Source of the DNA: Ligustrum vulgare
Lineage: Eukaryota; Streptophyta; Magnoliopsida; Lamiales; Oleaceae
Assembly (NCBI GenBank): GCA_963555705.1
Contig: OY743189.1
Coordinates: 7,457,501-7,521,500 of the forward strand
Direction: 5' to 3'
DNA length: 64,000 bases
The position numbers and the translations under genes are program-made. Position 1 is the stretch's first letter. Each line of letters opens with the position of its first letter. Under the pieces are notes generated by a model. The model was not told the DNA's origin. It was given only the letters and a program-made list of their open reading frames with translations, and did no database searches. Of this stretch, positions 10,069 to 22,009 are shown piece by piece.

Positions 10069-10961
10069 CACTACAACAAAAACTGCCTTTAGCAACGTTA
10101 AAAAAAATTTCCAAAAGGCTTTTGCAGCATTTTTTGAATGTTGCAAATCATAGTGTTGCCGTAGAGCAAAAAATTTTTGCAGCATTTTTTAAGTGTTGCC
10201 GTAGACCGTTTGCAACGTTTTTTAAGTGTTGTCCTAGACCTTTTGCAGCATTTTTTTAATGTTGCCTTAGACCTTTTGCAACATTTTTTGAGTGTTGCCG
10301 TAAATCTTTTGCAACGTTTTTTGAGTGTTGCTGTAGACTTTTTTCTAACATTTTTTGAGTATTGCTATAGACCTTTTTGCAACATTTTTTGAGTTTTGAG
10401 TGTTGCCATAGACCCTTTTGCAACATTTTTTGAGTGTTGTCGTAGACATTTTGCAACATTTTTTAAACGTTGCTGTATGCAATTTATATATATTTTAAAA
10501 ATTATTAAATATTTATTTATAAAATCTATATTTCCTCATTAATTTATTAAAACTATAATTTGTACAAATGACAAAAGTAATTCATTGAAATAGTAATTTA
10601 CAAATTCTCGAATCTATACAAAATAAATAACATTTAATGCTTGATAAATTCACAAAAAAAACCACATAACCAATACAAAATAAATAGTGTTAATAATATT
10701 TAACAAATCCACACCAGATCATCATATCACAAAAGAAATAGTTGATATCTTCATAGTACTAACTTGCTTAACTAAGACCAACAAATTATTTTTATCATTT
10801 CCCTTGAAATCATGGTTGCCTGTGGTATCTTTTCCGGTGCAAATCCTGATGCGCATTCATCAAAAATCAAAATTACACATACATAAATACAAGCAATGTA
10901 CGATCAAATTACACAAAAATAATTAAATAAACAGAAACAAGAGATTTCTATTATAAATAAA

Positions 10962-10995
10962 CTAGTGCTCGCATGTGCGAGGCATGTGCAATGCT
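10962..10995 (-). mobile_element. Possible Helitron 3' terminus
   Basis: Read on the - strand, CTCGCACATGCGAG (a short hairpin) is followed by CACTAG and then T, the arrangement expected of a Helitron 3' end (hairpin, CTRR, insertion before T). A similar but weaker terminus lies at 11732. No Rep/helicase coding sequence or 5' TC terminus was found. Confidence 0.35.
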
Positions 10996-11158
10996 CGCAT
11001 TTTGTATATATTAGCCCGAACATTTGCGTAAATATAGTAACCTTCAAAATTTAGAAATACACATTGACTCATTTTCCTTTCCCATAATAAAAGATGAAGG
11101 TTCCATATTTACACTCAGCTACCATGTATATGAAATCACAGTTTAACAAAAAGTTGTA

Positions 11159-11485
11159 CTACCTCCTTCCCAAAAAGATAGTCCTATAGTTATTTTCAGA
11201 CGGATTAAGAAATGGTAGTTAGTATAGTTAGAGTATTAAATTTTATCTATATTTTCCATTTATACCCTTTATCCCTTATTTATTGTTTTAAGTAAACTCA
11301 CTTCGTTTCCCACAAAAATTTGAAAATGCAATAGCTAAGTAATTGATGTATATTGTACCTAGATACATTAAATAATGGTATATGTGGAAATGAAATATTT
11401 AATACATATTCAATATGGAAACAAGACTATCTTTTTGGGACAGACAAAAATAGTATACATGACTATCTTTTTGGGATGAAGGAAG
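11159..11485. mobile_element. Stowaway-like (Tc1/mariner) MITE
   Basis: The ends CTACCTCCTTCCCAAAAAGA and the inverse TTTTTGGGATGAAGGAAG form terminal repeats of the classic CTCCCTCCGTCCC type. A TA dinucleotide flanks each side (11157-11158, 11486-11487). The right terminal motif GACTATCTTTTTGGGA is present twice (near 11427 and 11461), a small internal duplication. It lies inside CACTA element B. Confidence 0.85.
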
Positions 11486-14412
11486 TATAAAAGTAAGATG
11501 CATAGACCTACCTTCCTTAAACTCACTTGGGTCATCTTCTACAAGATAAATATGATTTCAGTAACGAGGAAGTTATTGAACCACTTGCGACAATATATTT
11601 TCTTAACCACCTTGCACAAAAGAAAGAATAAGAAGAAAATTAATTGTGAGTAACTTGACTATTTATTGTCTTGGGAGCACATTGCATTTCGGTGCTACTT
11701 GGTAGTAGAGCTTTCTTGTATATTCATTATACTAGTGGGGCGCGTGCGTTGGACGACCTCAGATTTCGTGTGGTGTGATATTGATAGAAAAATATTGAGG
11801 TTACGTTCGTATAATGCTTTCAAGATATTTGGTTGAAGAAATTGTTGGATGGTATCAATATGTGCTCCTAATGTTAGCTTATGGTGATCCAGAACTTCGC
11901 TTTACATAATCTTCAGTGTTCAGAATTATCTTAGGCACAACAATCGAATGTGCACCAACAAATATTAATATCCTCAGAAAGCTTATTGACATTAGAAACT
12001 ACAACATGCTTTGACCGTGCCCAAAGGATCAGGTGCCAATAAACTATATCTATTCAAATAAACATTTCTCAACACAAATTGAGAGCTTTATAATCAGTTA
12101 AACTGCGTCAAAAAAAATACTAATTGGTATTCTTTAGAATCAAAATATATAGTAGATCTTAAAACACTGACAAGGTTAAAATTTATAAAGATTTCAAATC
12201 TTTAATAGCTTGAAATCTCTATTTTTTATTTTTATTTTTTCCATAGCACAAAATCTTGTCTGATGAGCTTGGGAAAAAAATATGTAATGCACAGAATTGA
12301 GTTGCTATGCTGTAGAATGAAACCAATAAAAAATAACAATTTACCTGATATGCAAGAATCCCAAGCAAAGTTTCTCTTTGATCTTCCATTGATTCATGTG
12401 AGATGCGAAAATCTAAGTCAGCCCTTGCAAAGGAGTATCAACATCTTGATTCTCAGTATCCTATTTGCAACAATCTTCAGCGAACTGAAATAAGTAGGAT
12501 CAAACAAAAGAATTAAGTAGAATCTGAGATGAAAAACTTTACAGCAAGTTGGAATAAGATGAGAATTACATAGAACAAAAATATGGTTGTAGTGTTCTAA
12601 TTGAAAAGATTAAATTTACCTCCTCAACGAGATCCTTCTGTAGCATTTTTTTCACTACTCAGTGGATAACTACAAAAAGAATTATAACCTTATAATTCAT
12701 AATAGTAAATCATTTTGCTTAACTACAACATGGAAGTGGAACACATTTACACTTGTAGCATCACTTAAGATTTGATGCAAGATAGAACACAAATGAAGTT
12801 AATTATTATGGGAGAAACTGAAAAACAATGAGAACATCATCAATTTAGCACAAGATCCCAAGAAAGGAAAACAATCAAAAAATATTTGTCATGTCGAAAC
12901 AAATAGTTGAAAAGATGTGAGGGGGAAAAATGCAAATTGCATTTCCCAACTTCTCACATGAGCTTAAATTGGTTACTTACCATGACATCATGACCATATC
13001 AGTAGCTAAATGGGTGACTTACACGGATGTAATCTATTTGCCAAATAAATCAAAATTATTTACTGCAGCCTATTTTATACTCAAATGGTAAAGATGACTG
13101 CTTTAGGATCTAGCCAAGGGAAATAACTCGTAGGGAGAACCATAAAATGCTCTTACCAATGTTGGTTTTTAGAGTAAAACATAAAAGTTAAATTGGTTAT
13201 TTATTGAAGAAATTAACATTGTCTTGAACACGGTTTCAAGTCCAAAGTAGTAGTTATTTTATTTCCAAAAAGTAAAAGGAAAGTAAAATAAAGTTAAAGG
13301 AAGCTCAAAATCTAGGCCTCAAAGATCTCAATGTTCTTCATATACAGACATGGGCTGTAATGGGATAGTAAGTACTTTGTGACTTAATCGGAGTGTGTCA
13401 CCAGAAGCATCACTCATACAGGGGTGGGGGTGGGGTGGGGTGGGGGGGGGGGTTCTTTAATCAATTCCCATGCAAAGATTGTTGGATCATCCCTGTACTG
13501 AATTCCAACGTATGTGTTCCTCCTTGTTAGCACCGTCTGCCAAATAAGATGTTTCCAAACCAATTAAATTATTTCATGAAAGAGACTTTTTTTCTGCTCT
13601 TTGACGTCACATTTTAGTTATGGTGAAAAAGAACATAAGGAAGCCAAGAATTATTCTCTTTCCTTTTTCTTTTTGATTCCCATATGAAAAGAAAAAAACG
13701 GAGGAAAAGCAACATTAGTTTCTTCTCTCTTTTCTTCCAGAACTTTTGTCATTTTTTTTCTTTCCTCATGAAATCAAATAAGCTACACTATTAATTCCTG
13801 CATCACATCATCCAATGCTCAATTATTGTGTTGATCATGCAAATGTAATGAGGTAAAGTTCAAGATCATGCAAAAGCAATGTAATTAGCATGGCTTTTTT
13901 AAACACTCTAATGAATTTTAATCAAATTATTTCCAAGCCATCAATATTTTCTAAGCCTGTATAAAGTGACAATTTAAAGCAGGCCAACAAATAAACCCTT
14001 ATTGCTAAATTGGGAAACTTCGCTTTGTCTGGTATTTCTATGATGATGAAGCATGTACATGTATAATTTCGTACGTGGATCTTCAATGTCTTCCAAAAAT
14101 AAATCCAATGGTCTATCACAATGAATGGATAAAAAGTACATAAGAATGGGTATATCGATAGGGGTAATTCTGGAGAGAATAGTTGGTTTTAAACTTCAAT
14201 AAGGTGACTTGGGAAATTCAAAAACAACAAGCAAACTAAAATAACCAAAGAAGTTGTACCAAAACACAGGAAGGGGGGAAAATTTTTTCGAGCAGAAAAG
14301 GCAAGTAATTAAAAAGAACGAACGCCAAACCATAGAAGAAGAAGAGTCTTGAAGGGACACTGAACAGTAGTTTTCGAAGCAGAGACGGGAGGAGGAACCC
14401 TAGACGACGAAG

Positions 14413-14530
14413 ATGATTAAAGGAAGCGAAAATTTTTTTTGGATGTGGAATGGAAGGGAAGGTTCGAGAGACGCAGAGAGGAAGAACAGAGCAAATGGAA
14501 GCTTGTGTGCGTATATATTATCGATGACAG
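14413..14530 (+). other. Possible captured 5' gene end in CACTA B
   Basis: The context CCCTAGACGACGAAG followed by ATG resembles a plant 5' leader and start codon. The short frame (starts MIKGSENFFWMWNGREGSRD) has no recognised family and runs into a T-run at about 14535. It could be a captured gene start or chance. Confidence 0.25.
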
Positions 14531-14954
14531 AGGATTTTTTTTTTTTTTTTTTAACACAACTTCCTATAAACCTTTATCAATTTCAACTTAAATACAAGAC
14601 ACAGATTAGGCATCAATAACCAAAACCCAAATAACATACCCCTAATTTATTAAAAGAACCTTCCAAGGAGTTAGTATATTGAATAATATTTCAACTTTTC
14701 CTTTCATAGTCAGTTTGACGTAGAATGATGGAAGAAATCACGTACAAAATAGAAATAAGAGAACAAGAATCCAGAAAGCCACAATTAGAAAGAAATCTCA
14801 GCATTACAAATAAAGCAGTCATTATCCAAATTCTTCACCTATTAGTTCACAATGTAAGAATCAAGATTCAAGACTGAAAATGTAAAATTCCCATCCAAAA
14901 CAACATCAATTTGGAAAAAAATGGCCATAGATGAGAATCTATCCACAACTACCA

Positions 14955-15260
14955 AAGAAAAACTGTACCTTCTATCTACCCCAACCCCTCCCCCAGCACC
15001 AAATCCTCCACCATGACTAGAGCCACCCCCAACACCACCTCCTCCCCCAAGGCCTCCTCCTGCACCACCACCACCAACAACTCCTCCCCCTGCTCCAAAT
15101 CTTCCACCATGACCAGAACCACCCCCAACTCCACCTCCACCTCCTGCAACACCACCCCCACCAAGGCCTCCTCCTGTACCACCACGACCCGATCCTCCCC
15201 TGCTTCCACGCGGACCTCGACCAAAGCGGCCACCACCACAACCTCTCCTACTATAGAAAC
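14955..15260 (-). pseudogene. Captured fragment of a glycine-rich protein gene
   Basis: In one - strand frame this segment reads almost entirely as glycine repeats: RFGRGPRGSRGGSGRGG, then runs of GGG with SGHGG and FGAGGGV blocks, ending GVGVDRRYSFSL. There is no stop for about 100 codons. This pattern is that of a plant glycine-rich (cell-wall or RNA-binding type) protein. No start codon or signal peptide is in frame, so I treat it as an exon fragment picked up by CACTA element B. Other frames of the same DNA give Trp- or Val-rich nonsense. The alternative is simple low-complexity DNA. Confidence 0.5.
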
Positions 15261-15738
15261 AATCATCATCGTCTCCCTACCTAGCATTATAGACTTTATT
15301 TCACTGCAGAGGGTTAAGAAGACGGTGGAGTTTTATGTTAATTATAATTTATTCACTCAACTTTAGATAATGTGAAACTAAGCCCCTAAATTTAAGCTAT
15401 TGCAACATTTTTCAAACGTTGCAAAAGCTTAGACTATTGCAACATTTTTAAAATTCTGCAATAGCTTACGCTTGTGCAACGTTTTAAAAATGCTGCAATA
15501 GCCTAAGCATTTGCAGCTTTTTAAAAAACGTTGAAAAACGTTAATTTGAATGTTGCAAAAACTTTAACTTATGACAACAATTTTTAAACGTTGCAAAAGA
15601 GGATAAATCTCAAAAATATGAACCAAAGGCAACATTCAATGACTGAATGTTTGAATGTTGTCGTTGACCCCTTTTATCAACATTTAATTACTGAATATTC
15701 CCATTTAAGTGTTGTAAGAGCCCTATTTTGTTATAGTG

Positions 15739-16241
15739 CATGCAAAAAACTATACAAGCACTCTAATGCCAGCAATTGAAGATAAATTACGTAAGAATGT
15801 TGATAAAGCCACGAAGTTTGTCACCGAGCCAATCGATCAGTTCCAGGTATGATGTGAGGAACGAAAACCATGAATTATATTGTTAACTTGGATGAAAACA
15901 CTTGTAATTATAGACGGTTTCAAGTAGAACATGCGGTAGCTGCGATAAAGAAGAGTGGATGTTCAATTTACTTGTTCTGTTCTTTGTATTATATTGTTTA
16001 ATACTGGAGAGTAGCATACATTGAAACTACTTTTCCCATGCCGAATGAAGTTGATTGGGAAATTCCTGACATTTTTTTCTCTCTCAATGTGTTGCCGCCA
16101 CTAATCCGACAAAAAGGTAGACGTACTAAAACTACAAGGATCCCATCTACAGGAGAGTTCCCTAAAAGACACAAATGCAGAAGGTGTGGCACAACTGGGC
16201 ACAATCAACTAACATGTACAAGTCAAACGCCTTTAGCTTGA
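15739..16241 (+). pseudogene. mudrA-like: MULE transposase, C-terminal region with CCHC zinc knuckle
   Basis: Translation from the CACTA B boundary gives AKNYTSTLMPAIEDKLRKN and FVTEPIDQFQV, the segment that follows the DDE domain in MULE transposases. The SWIM zinc-finger region (15845-16030) is frameshifted and carries stops. The frame recovers at 16038 with PNEVDWEIPDIFFSLNVLPP, a basic stretch and a CCHC knuckle (C-RR-C-GTTG-H-NQLT-C) at about 16177-16218. The stop is at 16239-16241. Confidence 0.83.
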
Positions 16242-16379
16242 TTGAAGAATTGAGGACTAGTATATTGTATTTGATTGATTGCATGTCATTTATATAACAA
16301 TGTTAATTGATTTCAAATTATTAGAATTGATGCTTTATGTTTTGAGTTTGAATGTTGAGGTTTTTTGAAGTTGGTTTAA

Positions 16380-17480
16380 TTCATAGACAAAAACGACCTA
16401 GTCATTTTAAACGACTGTGGTCGTTTTGTTACATGACTAAGGTCGTTTTGTATGTAAATTGTAAACGCCAGGACATTTTCCAATTCATCTATTTTTATTG
16501 TACATGATCTTATCAATTATAATTTTGATACTTATAAATTGATTGAAAAACAAACACTACTTTCGCTATACACCTCGGTTCTACTTATTCAAGTCAATTA
16601 TAAGCCGTGCACTTAAAAAGTTCAAAATTTGATTACCATCTCATCTTTTATTGTTCATGATCGATAAACTATCCAAATCAATCTTAAGTTGTTCTTTTAT
16701 ATGGAAACCGTAAAATGACCATGGTCCTTTTAAAAAGACTGCATTCGTCTTAAAGAGTTTTTCAATTAATCTATTTCTATAGTACATGATCTTATCAATT
16801 GTAAGTTGTATACTTATAAATCAATTGAAAAAAAAAACACTACTATCGCTACACACCTTGGTTCAACTTATTCAAGTCAATTATAAGCCATGCACGTAAA
16901 ATGTTCAAAATTTGATTACCACCTTGTCTTTCCTCGTACACGATTGATTAACTATCCAAATAAATCTTAAGTTCTTCTTCTTTTATATGGAAACTGTAAA
17001 ATGACCATGGTCTTTTTAAAAAGACTGCATTTGTCTTAAAGTGTTTTTCAATTCATCTATTTCTATAATACATGATCTTATCAAATCAATTATAAGCCAT
17101 ATACTTAAAACGAAATAGGTCGACCAAATGAGATCTAAAATGTTAGAAGTTTGATTTGCATCTTGTCATTTATTGTATGTGATGGTTTAAAAAGAAATTC
17201 TCCTTCGACCTGCTTTTCAAAAGAAATATATTGATTGATGAAGAAATAAATATCAAATTTTATATAAATTCAATTCAAAATGACTGAAGTCGTTTAAAAT
17301 GGTTGTTATAAATGACTACGGTCGTTTTTGAAAAACGACACCAGTCGTTTTAAACGACGGGGGGGTCATTTTCCATTGAAAATTAGACAACGACCCTTGT
17401 CGTTTTAAATGACTGGGGTCGTTTTCCATGGAAAACTAGAAAATGACCCTAGTCTTTTAAAACGACTGGGGTCGTTTATA
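16380..17480. repeat. Non-coding MULE centre with repeated AAACGACT/GTCGTTT motifs
   Basis: Short inverted motifs of the type AAAACGACT...GTCGTTTT recur at least eight times, most densely at 16385-16450 and 17280-17480. Two longer imperfect copies of a block starting near 16470, 16770 and 17040 (TTTTTCAATTCATCTATTT and onwards) make a loose 270-300-bp direct repeat. TTTATATAAAAAGGGCATTA is doubled at 17473-17515. No gene is visible. Confidence 0.7.
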
Positions 17481-17639
17481 TAAAAAGGGCATTACGTTTA
17501 TATAAAAAGGGCATTATCTCCCTTGTAATAAGCACTAGGGTCGAAAGTTTGTTATCAACAATCACTAGGTTACTATTTACAATGTACATTTGATATTCAC
17601 GACTCACAACATACAAATATACATCTATAAGTCCTAAGG

Positions 17640-17946
17640 ATCATAATCAAGTGCAAACATATCGGCACCCCATCTTTTCTCTCCATCTAGCCATGTAAAA
17701 GCCACTAACTTGTTCAAATGGACTGTTGATGCTAAAAAATTCTATATATTTTACTATGTACATAACACAATCACCCTTGAAAGATAATAAACAATTGTCA
17801 ACAAAAAAAATGAAACAACTAATTGAATAAAAACAAATTAATATTCAGTTGTAATAAGAACTTACGAAACGGCCTGTTTTGTTTCGTTGTATTGGTAGCT
17901 CTTTCTATAGAAAGAGTATCTTTCCCCATGTCAACGTCGATTTCCT
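17640..17946 (-). pseudogene. 3' part of the MULE-borne Ulp1-like gene
   Basis: On the - strand, just past the left terminus of CACTA element C, codons read IPLLEG/KEIDVDMGKDTLSIERAT in neighbouring frames. About 150 bp further come LNKLVAFTWLDGEKRWGADMFALDYDP and a stop. Position and direction make this the continuation of the Ulp1 domain that breaks off at 21478 on the other side of the CACTA insertion. The catalytic Cys segment was not identified with certainty, so assignment rests mainly on context. Confidence 0.45.
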
Positions 17947-20900
17947 TCAAGAGGAATGGTATTATCACTACAAGAAAAATGACCTTTTGCAACAAGCAAA
18001 CGACAACATTCGCTAATTGCATGTTGCTAAAGGGGGTCTACCGCAACATTCAGTAGTTGCATATTACCATTGGTTGATTTATTTGACATTTAGCAACATT
18101 CAGCAAGTGAATGTTTCTAATTATAGCCTTTTGCAACCTTCGTTGCGCATTGCCAAAATGTTACTCTTTGGAAACGCTCATCGCGCATTGCCAAAGGGCA
18201 CCCTTTCGCAACGCGCGCTGCACATTGTCCCCTTTCGCAACGCGCATTGCGCGTTGCGGGTACCTTTTGCAACACGCAGTGCGCGTTGCCAAAGGGTAAC
18301 CTTTTGGCAACGCGTAATGAATGTTGCCAAAGAGTTTAATTGGGAATAAACTTCATATTATCTAAAATTATGGGATTAAGAGCCCGTTCGGTAATATGAA
18401 ATTTTTTTTGTTTTTGTAATTTTTTTGTAGTTTTTTATTGGATGAGTGGTTTAAAAATCTTTGAAAAATCAAAACAAAAATATGTTTTTTACATAAAATT
18501 TGTGGTTGAAAAATTGAGACAAACTAAAAATTGATTTGAAGAATTGTGTTGTTAAAAAATCGTTTAAAAACGTGTAACATAGAATTGCTTCAAACACGTG
18601 CGCACCATCCTTGTTTCGTTCCATACGTTTCTTCCTTATCTCCAAAAAAAAATATCTGAGTCCACTAACATTTTCCATTTCTCAATAACTCCAAGTCTTC
18701 TTCCTACCAAAAAGAAACACCACAACTTCATGTAATCTTCCGTCGTGTCTGAGTACTTAGCCGATTTCGCTTAATTGTCCATTTCTTGGGGATTTCCGGC
18801 CGACAGTTTCCAGTCCCAAAAACCCGATTTATTACTAAGCTTCGTCTTCACTTCGCTTTATCTTTGGATCTTGAAAATCAGCTTCCGATGGTGATTTCTG
18901 ATGATCTGATATGAACACGGGTTCACGTGATAGTAACCACTCAGGTTCGTTTTCCTTTGGTCATGTACTGTTTTCTTCAGAAATTTTAGTCAATCTCCCT
19001 TACGAAAAGTAGTAACACGTTATTTGGGTATGTTTTACTCGTATTTTCTTTTTATGTAACTTTGACAAATCTACAATTTCTTGCCAGATCTGGTTTAAAA
19101 GGGCCAGATCTGAAATGAATGGTCATCTACAGAGACAAAAAATAATTGGGTGTTGCTTCTTCGTCCTACCGTAAAACAGTTAAGTTATTATTATTGTATA
19201 TTTTCTAATTTTTTGATTTTTCGTTTACAAAATTGCTTCATTCCTGTCTTAATATGGTAGAAATATAGATTGTTATAATATAGTAATATATTTCGTTTAA
19301 TTTCGTTTAACATAGATTGTTATAATATAGTGATATATTTCTGTACCATTTCTCTTTGCATGCACAACAATTTTTTGCTAACAAATGGTTGGAAACGGTT
19401 GTTGACATAACACTGAGGATGTCGAGACACAGAGGTGAGGGCACTGTAAGCTCATTTCTTGGCTTACTATTTTTCTTTACAATTTTTTACCACTACCAAA
19501 ACCTTTTAAATTATACATACTAAATTAGACAAATATAAGAAATCTTTTCTGCTTTTTATGTCCAGATCTGAATTACAACAGTTGAGATCAAGCCACAACC
19601 AAAGATAAACATAGATGACATAATTTTTTAATTGTCCAGATCTGAATTACAACAGTTGAAGAATTTGCAGAGTAGATGATGTCTATTCTTGATTTACTTG
19701 TGAAAACAACTTCACTTGAAGCCTAAAATATATGAAGGATGACGATTCCAGTCACACTTATTTTTTCCAACAATCAATTTATTTATTGTACAAGTGTCTG
19801 GAAATTTATTTCAGGAAAAATTTTGTTCGATATTTTATATTGTCATTATCTGATCTGTGACGTTGTTTTACTTATGCAATATCATCTTCCTGTAAAGAAT
19901 CTTCGCTATAGATGGACTCTACACTGGAGTTACTAGTACAATTAACTGTTGAAGCCTAGAATAGTTAAGGGATGATGATTCTGATCAAATTTATTTGATG
20001 AAGGTTGTACGATAATTCAAACTTAAATGGTCATGAAAAGATCAAGCAATGTGCTTGAATGTTGAATCTTGATATTGCAAAAATCTAATGCAGGAAAATA
20101 TTATTTACTTATCCTTTAGTAATGGTGATCTAGTACTTGATTGTTGTCTTTACTTCTGCAATTCCTTTTCTTTTTTTTTTTTCAACAGAAAATGGATTTC
20201 AAGTATCCGTTGTCAGTATCATGGATAGTGTGGCTTTATCTATCTGTCAATTTTGAGAATATTCTTGTAGGTAGACAAAGAGGATGACAAAAACTGAGGA
20301 GGTGAGATTGTGTGAGTTGATTTTGGTTGTGATGAGTATTGATTCTAGATTATTTTTGGCGTGTAGTTGGGGATGGATTTTGGATTAATTTGATTGTAGT
20401 TTGATGATGAATGAGTTTTTATTTTAATGTTTTAAAGTATTATGGTGGTTGTGATATCCCTCTACAGATTGGTTAAGTCCAATTTATAAGGAGACTTTGT
20501 CCAAATTTCTGTAAAGTTTTACAATAGAAAATGATAATTTTAATATTTAGTATGATTTATTTCTACATTTTTGCATTCAGTGCAGTTGGAGTCCTGATGA
20601 TTAAACTTTTATAATGTCTTTGCAGGTAAAAGTTAATTTTGTAGTTTTTGTGATGGTTTGTCATGTGCACAGTTCAAGCTAGACTTCAGAAGTCAGGGAA
20701 GTACTCATCTTTAATGATGGTTCATGTTGAAAATGGTGATAATAGCTCCTTTTTGTATGGCTGTTGGTCTGCTAGAGATACTGTTGCAATTTAGAGGGAT
20801 AGTAAATATCAAACTTTAGATGTGTAATCAAATAGGTGAAAAACCTATATTGCATATTTTGTTTTAATGTAGGAGAACAAAGTACTGCAATTTTTGTAAA

Positions 20901-21475
20901 GTATTTATTTTGAACAATTGATTTATTTTTATAGCACGCGTGTTTCATATATTATATATTACATATATTTTTGAGAAATTAGTTGGTTATTAGTGGAATT
21001 ATCTATATTGATTTAAAAAATTAAAAAAAAAATGTTAAAGATCAATGGCAACGTGAAAAGAGTGTTTCCAAAAATATCAACGGCAACGCGCAAAGAGTGT
21101 TGCCAAAAGTATCAACGGCAATGCGCAATGAGTGTTGTAAAAAGTATCAACGGCAACACGCAATGAGTGTTGCCAAAAGTATCTACCGCAACACGCAAAG
21201 AACGTTGTTAAAGGGTCTACCGCAACATGCAAAGAACGTTGCTAAAGGTTTACCGCAACACGCAATGAACGTTGCCAAAAGTATAAAAAGCAACGCGCAA
21301 TGAATGTTGCCAAAGGTCTACGGAAACGCGCAGTGAACGTTGCCAAAGGTCTACCGCAACGTGTAATCCATCCTTTTGCAACACGTAATGAACGTTGCCG
21401 TATCCTTTTCCTCTACGGTAACACTGCGATTTGCAACATGCACATGAACGTTGCAAAAGGCCTACGGAAAACATT
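17947..21475. mobile_element. CACTA element C, non-autonomous, inside the Ulp1-like gene
   Basis: The left end is CACTACAAGAAAAATGACC, a standard CACTA terminus. Subterminal repeats (GCAACGCGCAATGAATGTTGCC and variants) fill 17980-18345 and reappear inverted at 21045-21465. The right terminus is eroded: no TAGTG is found where the repeats stop near 21475. The Ulp1 reading frame stops exactly at that point (...VYDPN) and seems to resume left of 17947. The interior (18350-21040) is non-coding but contains a leader-like stretch near 18700-18960. The repeats are close relatives of those in CACTA element B. Confidence 0.75.
18350..21040. other. Interior of CACTA element C, no recognised gene
   Basis: No frame longer than about 70 codons carries a known motif. 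18660-18960 looks like a transcribed leader (CT-rich, moderate GC). GATCTGAATTACAACAGTTGA occurs twice (19563 and 19638) as a 75-bp spaced repeat. A motif AGCCCGTTCGGTAA at 18380 resembles a Tourist MITE end, but no partner end was found. Confidence 0.5.
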
Positions 21476-21477
21476 GG

Positions 21478-21945
21478 GATCATACACAAACATTGCCGCT
21501 TTGAAAAAATCAACCTCAATTGCAATCCAATGATTACAAGTACATAATGGAAAATATAGATTCGTGCCATTTCTTCCCGGATGATGGCCTTTCCCAGGTG
21601 GTATATTTTGTTAGCTCTTTTGAGATTTTGAACATATTGCCTCGATTATGTAATTCAAGCATAGAAAAGTTCAATTCGATACTGAATTGTACATCTAATA
21701 TAGCTTGCAAACCACCAAATGACTTGGGATATTTTGTTGTCTGCGCCCGCAACATATGCAATGCCATGTCAATATGCTGAAAATAAATAGACGCATTATA
21801 TACAAAGTACCTAGATAATTAAAAAAAAGGAGCTAAACGTAATTACATCATCTAGAAACCACCCCCAGGTTTCAACACATCCTCAAACAATTTTTTTACA
21901 TCTGTTATTTTGATATCACCCAACTTGTATGAGGCACTGAAAAAA
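21478..21945 (-). pseudogene. Ulp1-like cysteine protease domain, N-terminal half
   Basis: The - strand encodes the start of a C48/Ulp1 (SUMO-protease-like) domain. It reads ASYKLGDIKITDVKKLFEDV, then WFLDD (after a one-base shift), HIDMALHMLRAQTTKYP, and finally NHWIAIEVDFFKAAMFVYDP. The His of NHW is the expected catalytic His and the D of YDP the expected acidic partner. A one-base frameshift lies immediately before NHW (near 21530). CACTA element C enters right after YDPN. The upstream part of the same gene is at 22010-24285. Confidence 0.75.
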
Positions 21946-22009
21946 AAAACAAGACTGTAAAAGAATACAAGTGATATGTAAAACAATACAATTCAATGAA
22001 TTGTTAAAT

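Larger units (their letters stand above)
10069..15738. mobile_element. CACTA element B, non-autonomous, inside the MULE transposase
   Basis: The element starts CACTACAACAAAAA and ends TTTTGTTATAGTG, giving near-perfect inverted termini. Subterminal repeats of the form TTTTGCAACATTTTTTGAGTGTTGCC are dense at 10080-10480 and in other variants at 15400-15720. No transposase is visible. The interior holds a Stowaway MITE (11159), Helitron-like termini (10962, 11732) and a glycine-rich coding fragment (about 14955-15260). The flanks AAT/CAT could be a mutated 3-bp duplication. A longer near-repeat, CATGTAAAT against CATGCAAAA, also flanks the element and leaves the duplication length open. Transposase codons continue cleanly at 15739. 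Confidence 0.82.

Noticed and set aside
10177..10459. Leucine/phenylalanine-rich repetitive proteins on both strands
   Set aside because: They are translations of CACTA B subterminal repeats.
14976..15287. Val-, Trp- and Thr/Ser-rich frames over the GC-rich block
   Set aside because: Only the Gly-rich - strand frame resembles a real protein class; the others are its shadows.
18017..18349. A 110-codon protein and similar frames at 21097-21570
   Set aside because: They are translations of CACTA C subterminal repeats (GCAACGCGC type).
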